Notes under the pieces: model-generated
The model's input: only the letters and a program-made list of their open reading frames with translations
Database searches by the model: none
Told to the model about the DNA's origin: nothing
From: Microthyrium microscopicum
Taxonomy: Eukaryota > Ascomycota > Dothideomycetes > Microthyriales > Microthyriaceae
NCBI GenBank assembly: GCA_010405405.1
Contig: MU004230.1
Coordinates: 889,744 to 953,743, forward strand
Reading direction: 5' to 3'
DNA: 64,000 nucleotides
Shown here: positions 23,633-34,476 of the stretch, one piece after another
Layout: each line of letters begins with the position of its first letter
How positions within the stretch are numbered: the stretch's first letter is position 1
Position numbers and translations under genes: made by a program

Positions 23633-24247
23633 ATGTCAACAACCGCACGCCGCCGTCTCATGCGCGACTTCAAGGTACGCCATCTTCAGGAAGCCTGGAA
23701 GAACGAGCTAACAGTGTGAAGCGCATGCAAATGGATCCTCCTGCTGGAATATCCGCCTCGCCAGTATCGGACAATGTAATGACATGGTGAGAAACCCGCT
23801 TAATACTCATCAACGCGGTCAGATCGCTTACATTGGTGTCTTGTAGGAATGCCGTCATCATCGGTCCAACCGACACACCTTTCGAAGACGGAACCTTTCG
23901 TCTGGTTATGACTTTCGAAGAAACATATCCAAACAAACCGCCAGGCGTCAAATTCGTATCGCAAATGTTCCATCCCAATGTTTATGCCACCGGCGAACTG
24001 TGCTTGGACATCCTCCAGAACCGCTGGAGTCCGACATACGATGTGGCGGCTATATTGACCAGCATCCAAAGGTACAAGACCTGGTACTATACATCGATTT
24101 GTCTTCTAACACATTGGTTTTAGTTTGCTTAATGATCCAAACACGAACAGCCCGGCCAACGTAGAAGCCTCCAACCTATACAAAGATAACAAGAAGGAAT
24201 ACGAGAAGCGCGTACGAGAGATAGTAGAGAAGAGCTGGGAGGACTGA
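23633..24247 (+). CDS. RAD6: Ubiquitin-conjugating enzyme E2, Rad6/Ubc2
   Basis: Four exons: 23633-23674, 23722-23786, 23847-24071 and 24124-24247; 151 aa. Sequence is near-identical in pattern to Rad6: [30 protein letters not shown], [21 protein letters not shown], catalytic Cys88 in [17 protein letters not shown], then [13 protein letters not shown] and [14 protein letters not shown]. The position of the active Cys equals that of yeast Rad6. The long acidic tail of yeast Rad6 is absent, as in S. pombe Rhp6 and animals. Role: with Bre1 it monoubiquitinates histone H2B, with Rad18 it modifies PCNA, and with Ubr1 it serves N-degron degradation. Nuclear and cytosolic. Confidence 0.98.
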
Positions 24248-25236
24248 TGGCTTCTGAGCGTTAGATTGGTTTCTCATTGGCGTATCGGAGCAGATCTGGT
24301 TTAATGTAGCTGCTCTCAGAATACCCATGCTTTTATTTGCATAGCCCGGAAAGGAGTTAGGCTTTCTCATTGAGATTCGACAATCTGGTCTATGAGAGAG
24401 AATGATCAGGACGATTGTGTAGATAATATGGACCTTGAACTTCTACTATTTCACAAAGACTAGACACTCCCTGTAATCAACAGCTACACTTTTCTTGGGC
24501 CTATTACGATAGATAAGTCAATCTGGGGAATACAACCTTGGGTGGTCATGTATGACATAACCTCATCTGGTCATCCAGGATAGTTCTTGATTCTCAGCAA
24601 TTTGAATCGCTCCGTCGCTGATTTATGTTCTTCACTCACAGCTAATGCTCTTTCTTGTCCCACTTATTAGAAACTTTGCACAATAATGATTCAAATATCT
24701 TACCTTGAGCTTGGTACCATCCACGGAGTACAAACATTGAGCAGGATCGCTGTAAAACAATATCTAGGCTTGTGATATTGTAAGAAATCAAATATTGAAA
24801 GGATGAAATTTCTTTGCGTATGCTACTAATCGTCGAGAGTTATATGTTACCATAGCAGCATAAGAGACTTTATTACAAGATAGATGCCCGTCTTGGAAGG
24901 ATGACTGGCTTATCGCCCCTCTCAAGCTAGAGAGATCGAGAAGACTTGAATCTTTTGGGTGCGGTATCGGAATGTGTATGAAAATGAACAGTCCACGAGG
25001 TTTGTGTAGTACGGACTCAAGCTTGGATTTACTGATCTTCTCAAGATGAAGCGACAACGACTGGAATGGATTACATGATCTAAAAAGAAACAGGATGTCG
25101 ATAAACTCGTAATTCCAATGACTCCCAAGGTAAAAATGCTGGGGTATCTTTAAAATCTTAGATGCTATCATCCCTTATATACCAGCAACGCCAAGGCATG
25201 CAAAATGAAATCACACCAGTGCTATAATCCGCGTCA
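24248..25236. other. Convergent intergenic region
   Basis: Between the 3' ends of RAD6 and the HAPSTR1-like gene. AT-rich; no supported gene seen. Confidence 0.4.
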
Positions 25237-26022
25237 TTATGTGTCTGAGGAGTTATGTCTTGTGCGTTTAGCGGACTCTCTTCCCGGTGGTGAAGCTCGA
25301 GAGTGATGATCTGAGTGGGGCAGATGTCGCCGTTTGGCACCAGCTCCAGGTCCTAAATGTCCCGCGACTTTCGGTTTGGCAGGCAGTTTTGTGGAAGCTT
25401 CAAACATGAATGGTATTTCCCGGTTGGGCGTTGATGTAGAATATGTATTCGCAGGGGGTAGGTGGTTCTGGTGGGTATTATCGACAACTGGTAAAGTTGG
25501 ATGGGGCGCTGTGAATGTGAAGATGGGATGAATGAGTGAGCCACTTGTGGATGCAACACTCTTCGGTGCTGGTGGTGATTGTTGTCGCGCGTCGACTGGC
25601 TCAGTATCGAGGCTTCGGCTTTGTTGTTCTCGAGTTGTTGTTGGTTCGGTGATGGGTGGCATAGGAATTGGTGATGAAGATCCTCGCGGAGATACATCCT
25701 CTTGGGCTTTCTTCTCCACGCTTGCATTATTGCCCGATTCTGATTTTTCTGTGCCCTCCAATCCTTGGTAAAGCTGCATTACAAGCTGTCTCACTCGCCA
25801 GCCTTCGCCTTCCTGCAGTCCCAGATTCTCTCTGTCCATTTCGGCGAGCAGTTCTTCCAGCGCCTCCTTCGCTCCAGTAGAATAAGCTCGGTCAACTTCG
25901 GCAGACGCATCCTTATAAAGAGTCGTGAGAGCACATGCTGTATCTCTGAAGGGTTGGAGGAGCTCGTTTCTGCGTGAAGAGGCGAGTGGGAGGGACCCAC
26001 GGAGGCCTCGCATAGAATCCAT
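25237..26022 (-). CDS. HAPSTR1 (C16orf72)-like protein
   Basis: Single exon, 261 aa, start ATG at 26022. The N-terminal 75 residues hold the only conserved-looking block: SRRNELLQPFRDTACALTTLYKD, then a Tyr-x-x-Gly helix (AYSTGAKEALEELLAEM). This matches the pattern of animal HAPSTR1/C16orf72 (PFQNAATAVTNLYKES followed by an IG..R..DVLAW helix). The rest is Pro/Ser-rich and disordered, ending in a basic AKRRH...SAKRTRHNS tail, also reminiscent of the animal protein's KRNR tail that serves nuclear entry. Animal HAPSTR1 is a stress-response adaptor of the ubiquitin ligase HUWE1; fungi have a HUWE1 counterpart (Tom1). The family link is my recognition from recall and function in this fungus is inferred. 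Confidence 0.65.
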   Translation of the reverse strand: MDSMRGLRGSLPLASSRRNELLQPFRDTACALTTLYKDASAEVDRAYSTGAKEALEELLAEMDRENLGLQEGEGWRVRQLVMQLYQGLEGTEKSESGNNASVEKKAQEDVSPRGSSSPIPMPPITEPTTTREQQSRSLDTEPVDARQQSPPAPKSVASTSGSLIHPIFTFTAPHPTLPVVDNTHQNHLPPANTYSTSTPNREIPFMFEASTKLPAKPKVAGHLGPGAGAKRRHLPHSDHHSRASPPGRESAKRTRHNSSDT

Positions 26023-27118
26023 GTTGATGAGCGATGGTCACCAAATTGGCTATATTCGCGTTCTATATGTTCTTGATGATAGAAACAAGAGCGAGCGGAG
26101 CGAGCGGTAGTAAGGTAGGTTGATAGAGTGAAGTTGTAGTGTTAAAAGGTTGAAAGTTAATGGAGGCAACGTGAGCCTAGCACGTCTTCAGGCATCTGGG
26201 CGGCACCTCGGGATCATGCATTTGTTGTCATTCAGCGTAGTCTGTGCGTTGCGCTAGTCTGAGCTTTCGTCGCCCGCCTATAAGGCTGACTACATCACAT
26301 GAGAAGGCTGAAATGAGCAAAGAAATGTGACTTACTACTTAGGTATGTTAGTAGCTCATGTTTCTGACACTGAATTTCGTAATCACCGCATAGGTATATA
26401 GTTTCAATATTATGCATAACTGGTGGACAAGTTTTGTCATCGTGACATTGTAGCACAACTAAAGTGTACCATTGCTAGTAACCAAAAATTATGAACACCC
26501 CCAAGTAAAACAAACCCTCCAGGAGTGTGGCCAACACCATTGACCAAAATAGCAAAAACTCATGATACAGCCCCTACCCGATTGTAGGAGGTGTATCATG
26601 AGGAAAAGCCCGGTGGCTTTTATCTCGGTCGGGGGATCGGGGGATCGTGTTTTTCGAATGGTTTCCCTGAGGGAATTGAGCCGTCGCCTTACAAGGCTGG
26701 ACTTGTCGCAATATCATTGCCCGTTAGGGCTAGTCCCGTATTATCCAATAAGCATACAAATTTGATCCAAACGAGGGCCTCACTCGCACGCTATTTTGTA
26801 TCTTGAAAAAACACTTTTATATTTTGTGTATATATACTGTAGTACAAGATTGACTCTGAGGCTGAACACTGAGCGCCCAGCACGTAACGCTCTTTCGTCT
26901 ATTATTGGACAGATCGTCAATTGGACCTAAAGAAGTCAAACAGTCGATTTTATTTGAAGTGTGTTACCTAAATCTAAAAATTTGCGCTCCCATTCATTTT
27001 TGCGGATGAACCACAGTGAATTAACGCTGCCTGTATAAATACTATGCTCCGACCTAAGAATAAATATAAGGGATCATTCAAACAATATCGTCCATCATTA
27101 GGACCCCCTCTATGCAAG
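26023..27118. other. AT-rich intergenic region with a perfect hairpin
   Basis: No gene supported. Contains the inverted repeat at 26559-26602 and, further on, AT-rich sequence (TTTTATATTTTGTGTATATATA near 26815-26835) that starts the accessory island. Confidence 0.4.
26559..26602. repeat. Perfect 11-bp inverted repeat hairpin
   Basis: CTCATGATACA at 26559-26569 is exactly mirrored by TGTATCATGAG at 26592-26602. Inside, CCTAC and GTAGG extend the stem after a small bulge, with a 6-nt loop. Its G/C-rich downstream flank differs from the AT-rich surroundings. Confidence 0.7.
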
Positions 27119-27525
27119 ATGCGTCTTTTGTCTCTCTTCCTTACTACTCTCATCGCTGGCATGACTGCGGCTAGTCCAAGTGTCTTAGGAGATTTGGGCA
27201 CCCTCTGCGGTCCTATCAATGGGTAATGAATAAACCAGTGCTCCCCTAGTGATCTCGTGCTTATTAATATTGTACGTAGTAACTGCGACGAAAATGGCTG
27301 CAACGGCATTCACGCCATTGATGGAATAACTTGCGTTGCCGTAAGTCGCACTGAAGCCTCTTAACCTCATATTTATATACTAAGCTCTAATTTTCCTAGG
27401 GTCCGTACGTTGGATGTCCTTGTGGTTGGAATTGTGGCCCAGATGTTGGCAAATGCAGCGATAACAATTGCGATGGAGATAATGGACGATGCAAGAATAA
27501 CTATCGTGGATGTACTTGCACTTGA
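27119..27525 (+). CDS. Small secreted cysteine-rich protein, effector-like
   Basis: Three exons: 27119-27222, 27280-27340 and 27400-27525; 96 aa. The start at 27119 gives a clean signal peptide (MRLLSLFLTTLIAGMTAASP). The mature part has 11 Cys in about 75 residues: GTLCGP, GNCDENGCNG, ITCVA, VGCPCGWNCGP, GKCSDNNCDG, GRCKNN and RGCTCT. Spacing suggests a compact disulfide-knotted fold; I do not match it to a named family. It sits in an AT-rich, gene-poor island, a usual setting for fungal effectors and antimicrobial peptides. A longer frame from 27044 adds a charged leader that would mask the signal peptide, so I reject that start. A related degenerate exon lies about 430 bp downstream. Confidence 0.75.
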
Positions 27526-27960
27526 GATGGCTTTAAGTACTGGTGAGAACCGTTTCTACAAGATCTTCCGTAGCAGCTTGTATCGCCAACGAGAGTTGAG
27601 TTTAGCCGTTTAAATATATACCTTGATATGCTTTCAAATGTTGATGCCGACTAACTACGATTCTCAATGTTGCTAAAGTCCACACTTTGAGCTTGTAATG
27701 ACCATTTGAAGGCTAGATAAGTGTAGTAAAGGTCGACCTCATCATATATACAATGGAACCCAGACTCGAGTCTAAAAATCTAAAGAAGAGCAGAATGAGA
27801 GAAGAACAAAATCCAAAGTATAACAGCCAAATTACAGATAGCATAATGGAACAGTAGGGCCCGTTGGCGGCCTTACTTTAATGTCTATAACCACTTGCAG
27901 TGAAGTAAGATTCGCTGTTGTCTCTTAAAATCACGTTAATTTGCTAAAATTCACACGTAG
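27526..27960. other. Spacer between the Cys-rich gene and its degenerate relative
   Basis: AT-rich. Equivalents of the first two exons of the Cys-rich gene were not found here by eye. A potential donor (GAAGTAAGATT near 27904) and acceptor (ACACGTAG at 27953-27960) would bound an intron before the related exon. Confidence 0.35.
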
Positions 27961-28074
27961 GGCGGTTATGGCGGTCACGGCTGTCGCCTAACTTTAGGAG
28001 ATTGCTGCAACCAATGTCGCAATAGGAGAGGCGGACGATGCACTAGTAACTATCGTGGATGCTCTTGTAAGTAG
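27961..28074 (+). pseudogene. Degenerate paralogous exon of the Cys-rich secreted protein
   Basis: After an acceptor-like ACACGTAG the frame reads GGYGGHGCRL, GDCCNQCRNRRGGRC, then TSNYRGCSCK and stop. The tail matches the third exon of the upstream gene (GRCKNNYRGCTCT) in both protein and DNA: ACTATCGTGGATG is shared exactly. No signal-peptide exon is evident upstream, so this is either a dead duplicate or a diverged gene whose first exon I missed. Confidence 0.5.
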
Positions 28075-29160
28075 GGTTTCTTCAAGCAGTTATAGGCTTG
28101 TTCCTAAAAGCAGAATTCCTTGGTAAACATTCCAGTGGCATGATCTGTTGCTACTTGAGGAATATTTGAGCTGGTACCATTTCAGGTAGTTAGTCTTTAG
28201 GACACGTCCAGCTAAAATAAATTGTCGACAGACCGCAATCGTATGTACTGTGTAAGTCTCAAGTGAGCCGCACTTGAAAGCTTATATTGACTGCTTGGGA
28301 ATAGGACATATAAGGCTTTGGGAAGCGGCTTGTTGAAGGGGCAGATAACTGAGTATACGTTCGCGCATACAATACATCTTTCAATATGTTAACGACCTAG
28401 GTAAGCGGTATAACAATAGGATTGTGCTAAATATCCTATCAATATTAGTCCAATTTGGCTGCGTCGTCACCAACTCTAATATGTACCTTTTGACTGCTGG
28501 ATATTTACTGTTCTACGGGGATTTAAGCTGTCTTCCCTTAGGACACAAAGCAATCTCCATACACACTTTATTTAGAAAGCATCAGTTATATTATGCAAGG
28601 GACTAGTAGCAAAATAACATGAGAGTTTGTGTAGAGTTTCATCTGTTATAATGGCTAATGAAGGTACCAGCCCTCGTTAATGATGTTTTCTGTCCGGACT
28701 ACTATGTGTTATAGCTTTAGTAAGATATAACGATCCCTATATGATGCTACAAAGGATAGGGATAGCACTGCTCATCTCAATGTTAATTGACCATTAGCGG
28801 CTGAAATCTTAGTGCTTTGTGTTATTCGTCCATTAGACGATTAGGTAGAGTAAAGTGAATATTGCTAGCTGAGCCCTCAGCCGGTGTTTGATATTCTTAT
28901 AACGAGCGTTTAGGGTCTTCTGATATTCGTCGACTAGACGCGAAGAGTACGTAGGTCTATATTCCTCAAAACACGGTCTCTACTCTTAGCACCTGGACAA
29001 CTAGACCCGACTCAAGTGAACGGGAGTTCCGAATATTAACTTAAGCCTTCAATCCCATCTTATATATACTAATGGACGATGTCGGTTGCTCATCTTGGCT
29101 ACATGCCAAAATTTCAAAAGCTTGCCGTTCAATAAAGTCTTTTTGAGTACAATTAACCCC
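28075..29160. other. AT-rich island without genes
   Basis: Dense in TA and TAT steps, with only very short frames. The composition would fit repeat-induced point mutation of old repeats, but I could not measure this. Confidence 0.4.
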
Positions 29161-30181
29161 ATGATGTTTACGAACGCACTTCTTGCCGTGCTTACCAGTG
29201 AGGTCTACTTCAATTAACTAGTGGTTAAGCTCAAACTGACAAATATGTTATAGTCAGCCCAGTGCTAGCATTGCCCTCCAATGCTCCTGTCAGCGCTGCT
29301 CATGTTCGGTCTACCTTGGACCTGCCAAAGGGAATAAAACTTCGTATTAATACTTTAGGAGATAGCATTACTTATGGTGAGAGCTTTCCCTTGAAACAGC
29401 TTTGGCCACGAAGCGAAGTATATGGAACGGGTCAATGCTGTGGTTTTCCATGGATTACGCATAGCATTGCCTCAACTTCCCACCTTGCATTGGCTACCTA
29501 CTTCGAGTATGATCGAACAAGGACTATATACTAATACTTCCAGGTGTAACTGGAAGTCCCGTGGGCAATAGCTACCGCCCTGAGCTTCTCAAGCTTTTGA
29601 CCGCGGCTGGTGCTACGGTTGAGTATGTCGGCAACGCAAAGTCTGGTTCACCTCCACAGGCCCACGATGGATACCCTGGCGCGACGATCGCAGAGATTGG
29701 CCAATATGGCCTCAAGGCGATGGCCCTGAAGCCAAATGTCATCACGCTCATGGCAGGAACGAATGACACACCAAAAGGGTATAGCTTTCCAGGAGATGGA
29801 TTCCATGGTCCCGAGGGCGCCATCGACCGGATGGGAAAAGCAATTGATGCTTTGACCGCGAGGTCACCAGAAACAGTGGTACTAGTCGCGACACTCACAC
29901 CAATGTTCTTCGAAGCGAACTTGAAAGATAAGGATAACCAGCCAAAGAAACGCTCAACTGAAATTTTCAACGAAGCGCTGCCAGCTATGATCAAGACTAG
30001 AGTCGATGGTGGAAAGAAGGTACATCTTGTGACCTTGCCAAAGATGGACTTTGCGAAGGGAGGAAAAGATACCCAAGAGGGAATTCATCCCAGTAATGCG
30101 GGATATAAGAAGATGGCTGCTGCTTTTTTCACAGGTATTGAAGAGGCCGCTGCGAAGAACTGGATCAAAGACCCTGCCTAA
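29161..30181 (+). CDS. Secreted SGNH hydrolase, carbohydrate esterase family 3-like
   Basis: Three exons: 29161-29197, 29254-29376 and 29544-30181; about 265 aa. The tiny first exon plus start of exon 2 encode a signal peptide (MMFTNALLAVLTISPVLA). SGNH blocks: nucleophile Ser50 in LGDSITYG (split by intron 2), a Gly in GYPGATI, the Asn block GTND, and the C-terminal GIHPSNAGY with the catalytic His. This arrangement fits CE3-type acetyl-xylan esterases. Odd: the residue three before the His, normally Asp in DxxH, is Glu (EGIH). The esterase would act outside the cell on acetylated polysaccharide. It borders the AT-rich island, and the intron of 167 nt is the longest in the window. Confidence 0.88.
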
Positions 30182-30722
30182 GTGCACTAGATACCTACCT
30201 AGGTAATTGGATTCCTGATTGCTGAAGATTGCTAAGGTATCATGTGAATCAAAGTTGGTCTTGATCCTTTATTTAAACATCTCAGTAATGCTTAGGAGAC
30301 TTTAGGCATGAAGTTAGGTTGTAAAAGCGCATAGCGGCCACATGGGTCACCAGGCCGCCAAATGGGTCGCCTTGAGGCTCCGTCCGTCCATAGTGTCTCT
30401 CAAACATGCACTTGAGTAGGTACTGTATACGGACACTCGTAGACACTCAAAGTTGAAATAGGCATAAGCGCTCCACCTGAATAGTACAAAACAGGCCCGT
30501 TACTCGGATTTAATTGAAGAGCGTGTATAAGTACCTCCTAACTCATGGCTTGAACTGCGCCACCGAAAAGTGTCCAAGCGGACAAGACATAGACACGTAC
30601 TTCTTGAGAGCCTCCTCAAGGAGAGAACTATGTCTGTTGCCTCTTGCGTGCGCTCAAGCCGTGGACGAAGATGACCACTCGATTCTCGTGGTATTACCAC
30701 CTAGGTACATTCACTCCACCCA
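30182..30722. other. Convergent intergenic region
   Basis: Between the 3' ends of the SGNH esterase and the large surface protein. No supported gene. Confidence 0.4.
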
Positions 30723-33331
30723 TTATATCGTCGCTTTTACCACATGCATCACGCACAAAAATAAAGATGCTGCGAATACATTCCACTTCAGATCCACCGC
30801 TCTGACCACGCCACTCTTCTTCGATGCCTTAAGCAGCCGTTGCGTCTCCACCTGACTAGGACCATTCTCTTTCGTGGAAGTGGATTTACCTTGGTCCAGA
30901 TTCTCCAGTGCGCCTCTGCCTGCTTCGCCTGTGATTAATGATGGATAGAGCATCTGTCCATTAACAACCAGTTGGCCGCCTGTGCCCACATATATGATCG
31001 TCCCACTCTGAAGTGTATAGTTCTCGCCATCACTCCTGATATTGACACCGCCAATAGTGTAGCTTCCATCACCATTGAGTAACGCCAGTACATTATTCCC
31101 ATCTCTATCCATGAAAGCAACCCCGAAAGACCCTGGAACTGACCGGTAGAGGGGTTCGTGTTTGCCATTGATAAGTAATTCACCTCTCGCGTCTACGATT
31201 ATAACTGAACCACCTTGAATTGTAACAGGTGACGACTTGGGCGAGATCACTCGACCATTGACTTGTAAGGTGCCGTCGTTAAAGGCAAGGGCCGTCAGCA
31301 TTCCTAAATCTTTGTCTTGCCATGTTGCAACCAAAGGTCCTGGTACCTCTGGGTGGGGCGTTCCTGTGAAGCTATGCGTGATTTGGCCTCCATCGGCTTC
31401 ATTTTCTGGTCCTTGAGCTTGGATATCAGAACCTGCCGTGGGTCGAGGCAGGGACATAGGGCCATCGCTGAGCCCTTGGCCTGGTAGAGCCAGAGGCATG
31501 TTTAAGCCTTCCAAAGACGGAGCAGGTTTTGCTGAAGGCTGTAGCAAGAGGCCTGGGGGTCTGCTTCTGGCCGATGCTGGCAAGTTAACGGAGGCTGGGT
31601 TTACTCTGGTGATCGTTGGCGCGCCTAGGTCTTCCACGCCGTGCAATAAAGGGATTCCATCCAATTCACGGGGAGGATCCAGTAATCCTATCAAGAAATT
31701 CATTCAGCATTCTTCTGGTACTATATGTATGCCTACCTATCCTGGTGACATGAACTTGAGACTTACCAAATTCCACGGTCTTGCATTCAGACCATTTTGG
31801 AAAGAGTTTCGTCAGAGTCGAAGGGAACGCGAAGGTATTCTGAAATAAAGAAAACTCAAGCGCCACATTGTAGTCTCGTACGATATATTGGCATCTTGGG
31901 TCTAACTGAGCCCCTAGTCCGCAGAATTGGGATGACCATACACTGACAGGTGGCGGCCAACGTAATCCAGCAAAATCGACCGAGAACGCCGAGATGGTAT
32001 TCCAATTGGATCGTAGAGTTGACACATCGTGGGATTTCATTGTAAGCAACAGGTCGGTCACACACCAAGGATCTTTACTATCCCCTATCACATCGTGACG
32101 AAGTGTGCCATTGCTACTGCCAGGCTGGAAGTCTTGTAAATCGCCACGATGCGAGCCTTTGATCAAAGCCCCGTTGGCGCACACAATGCGGCTTTCGGTC
32201 GGAACGCCCCAAAAATGGCCGTTTATACCCAAGCTTTTGATATGAAGGTAGACTCGATCCATTGGAACCGTTTCAGTTCTCCATGTTGTAACGCTGAGAA
32301 AGTTCCCAGATACTTCGATCGGATTGGAGTTGTATGTGGTGGCAGTAAGTGTGATCTTTGCCAATTGGCCTGCTTTCTTTGAAGAAGACTGTGAAGCAGT
32401 GACGGGCGCACATAGATCTTCTGGGATAGGCACAGGAGAGAAGTATACATCCACCACGCCAAGGAGATCTGACGGAGGTACAATTTCGCAGGTCGAGGGC
32501 CGAATCGCTGAATTGATGGCATATGCCTCTGACAGGAGACATGCTCCCTTGGCACCTGAGTATGCTAGCGTTCGATACGCATCCCAATCATCAGGATTAG
32601 GTGCATGGCTGGCTTGATATTTACTAGTTAACCTTTCAATGGCCTTGTCGTGACTTGAGCGAAGATTCCCGCAATCTTCAGGGCTTACTTTGCATGTAAG
32701 AGTTATTTCTGGGGTTGATGGCACTGACGGCGTTGGTGCATTCAGATGGGTCCTGCTCGAGTTATATGTATCTTCCCAGCTTACGACTTCCAGATAGGTA
32801 TGCCTCCCTTCGCAGGCGACGGAAACGGTAGAGTATATCTCCCTTTCGCCGATGCCATTAGGCCACCCACCTTTGATTCCGTTGTAGATGTTAGGATAAG
32901 TTCCTTCTTGCTTGTCAGCGCGAATAGCTTGGGCTACCAGCACCGACTGGCAACATGTGGCATAGTGATGGCCGCTTCCAGTTGTATCAGGAAAACTGCA
33001 ATTCACAGACTCTACGCTGTGGATGGTGACATAGCTAAGGCTCTCAGTATCAGTGCCATTGATTTTGACCGAGTGCTTGATCCAGCCAGTAACATTATAC
33101 GTCGAAGGGAGCAAAGCGGTTTGGACTGGAGGAGGCTGTGTGATAGTCGAAGGAGTTTCTGACGAGGTGGGGCGATTTTGCAAGTGATCATGGGTTTCAT
33201 TCATGACACTTGTATCTGCGTTGCTTTAGCATAAGTTGAAGTCATCGTCAGAGTCTACCAAACTCGCCATTCGTGAACACCCTTCCTGTAACCAGTTCGC
33301 CCACTAAAAACAAGAGAGCAGCCAAATGCAT
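30723..33331 (-). CDS. Large secreted or cell-surface fungal protein with C-terminal hydrophobic tail
   Basis: Three exons on the minus strand: 33331-33259, 33215-31767 and 31687-30723; about 828 aa. Exon 1 gives a signal peptide (MHLAALLFLVGELVTG). Residues about 30-500 form a Cys-containing ectodomain with many N-x-S/T sites. A Pro/Leu-rich linker follows. Then come two related blocks of about 60 residues ending in INGKHEPLYRS and VNGQMLYPS, each built of short beta-like strands with DGxxxxxG and SGTIIYVGTGGQLVVNG-type text; similar repeats occur in large GPI-anchored ascomycete proteins. The C terminus ends in a hydrophobic segment (WNVFAASLFLCVMHVV) after a basic stretch, consistent with a GPI-attachment signal or membrane anchor. 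Function unknown; likely wall or surface. Confidence 0.8.
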
Positions 33332-33818
33332 TAGTAACTGGCTTTTCAGGCAGATTCCTTAGCATCAAAACGCCATCGGCTTAGGTCTCATGTATGGATG
33401 GGGAGTAAACCCACTCGCGATTGGTGACCTTAGAGGTCGCAGAATGAGTTGAGATAGGATGCCGCCAGCAGACATATGGCTATGCCTTCATCTTTTATCC
33501 GGTATCAAGGACTCATGGCGGCGCCTTGTCTGTTTTCCTTGACAATGGATATAGTAGTGAATCCTTCGAACCGAATAGATTACCCGGTCAGCCAGTAGGG
33601 TTTCGTGGTATTTGAGCATTGCCTAAGAGCTTGATCGCTCCATTGAACACTGTTCATCAAATCAGAGTCTGATATACTGATTGTGGCGCGCGGTTGGCGA
33701 GGATAAATGTGGCAATCCACACAATCGCCTGAAATTGGCTTCAAGTTTATTTTTGAGTCTGAAGCTGCTAGCTGTGAGATCCCAAGTTATGTGAAGCACT
33801 TTTCCAATAGTCAAACTT

Positions 33819-33854
<36 letters not shown>

Positions 33855-34476
33855 AACAACAACAAGATCGGGACATAAATCTCCAGTGGAAACACATGAG
33901 CTGTTCATCTTCAATAAGAAATGCCGACAGATACCCTATCACTAATGTTACCAAGATCAGGTAGTTATATAGTAGGTAGCGCTATGAACATGGAAATCGA
34001 GATGATTCGAGTTCAGATTGTTTAGAACAAGTGCTAACAAGCTGGAGGTCCATAACGGGAGAAGCTATGGTAGCTTGGTCATCAATGTCTTGGGTGCGTA
34101 CCGATGATACGAATCTGATCAAGTTTGAGGTTGGATGTGGTCGATCACGATGGTCTATGGTAGGCAAGAATGGATCAACATTTGAAATTGAAGTTGATTG
34201 GCAAGACAGAGATCCGATCCGATGGCAGTGATCCGAGCCCAGAAAAGCAAACAGATGACGCAGCGAGATTTTGCAGGGAAGCTTCAGCCAGCCAATGCAG
34301 CAGGAGACATTTGCGACCAGATCTAGTGCACATGTGGTACAGCATGTTGGCAGTTACAAGGCAGCTAGCTGGTGGAGCTCCTGAAGCATCATCGCCGCGG
34401 GGTACTCTCCAACCCAACTTCTTCTCTCATACTACAAACTTGTGCATACAACATTGACTTTTTACACAACGAAACC
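33332..34476. other. Intergenic region with an AAC microsatellite
   Basis: Shared upstream region of two divergent genes (large surface protein and beta-flanking protein). Contains the microsatellite listed separately; no gene seen. Confidence 0.4.
33819..33865. repeat. (AAC)n microsatellite
   Basis: About 15 consecutive AAC/ACA triplets with one interruption (AAT). Confidence 0.95.

Noticed and set aside
27044-27118. Upstream in-frame ATG for the Cys-rich secreted protein
   Set aside because: It would place a charged leader ahead of a clear signal peptide.
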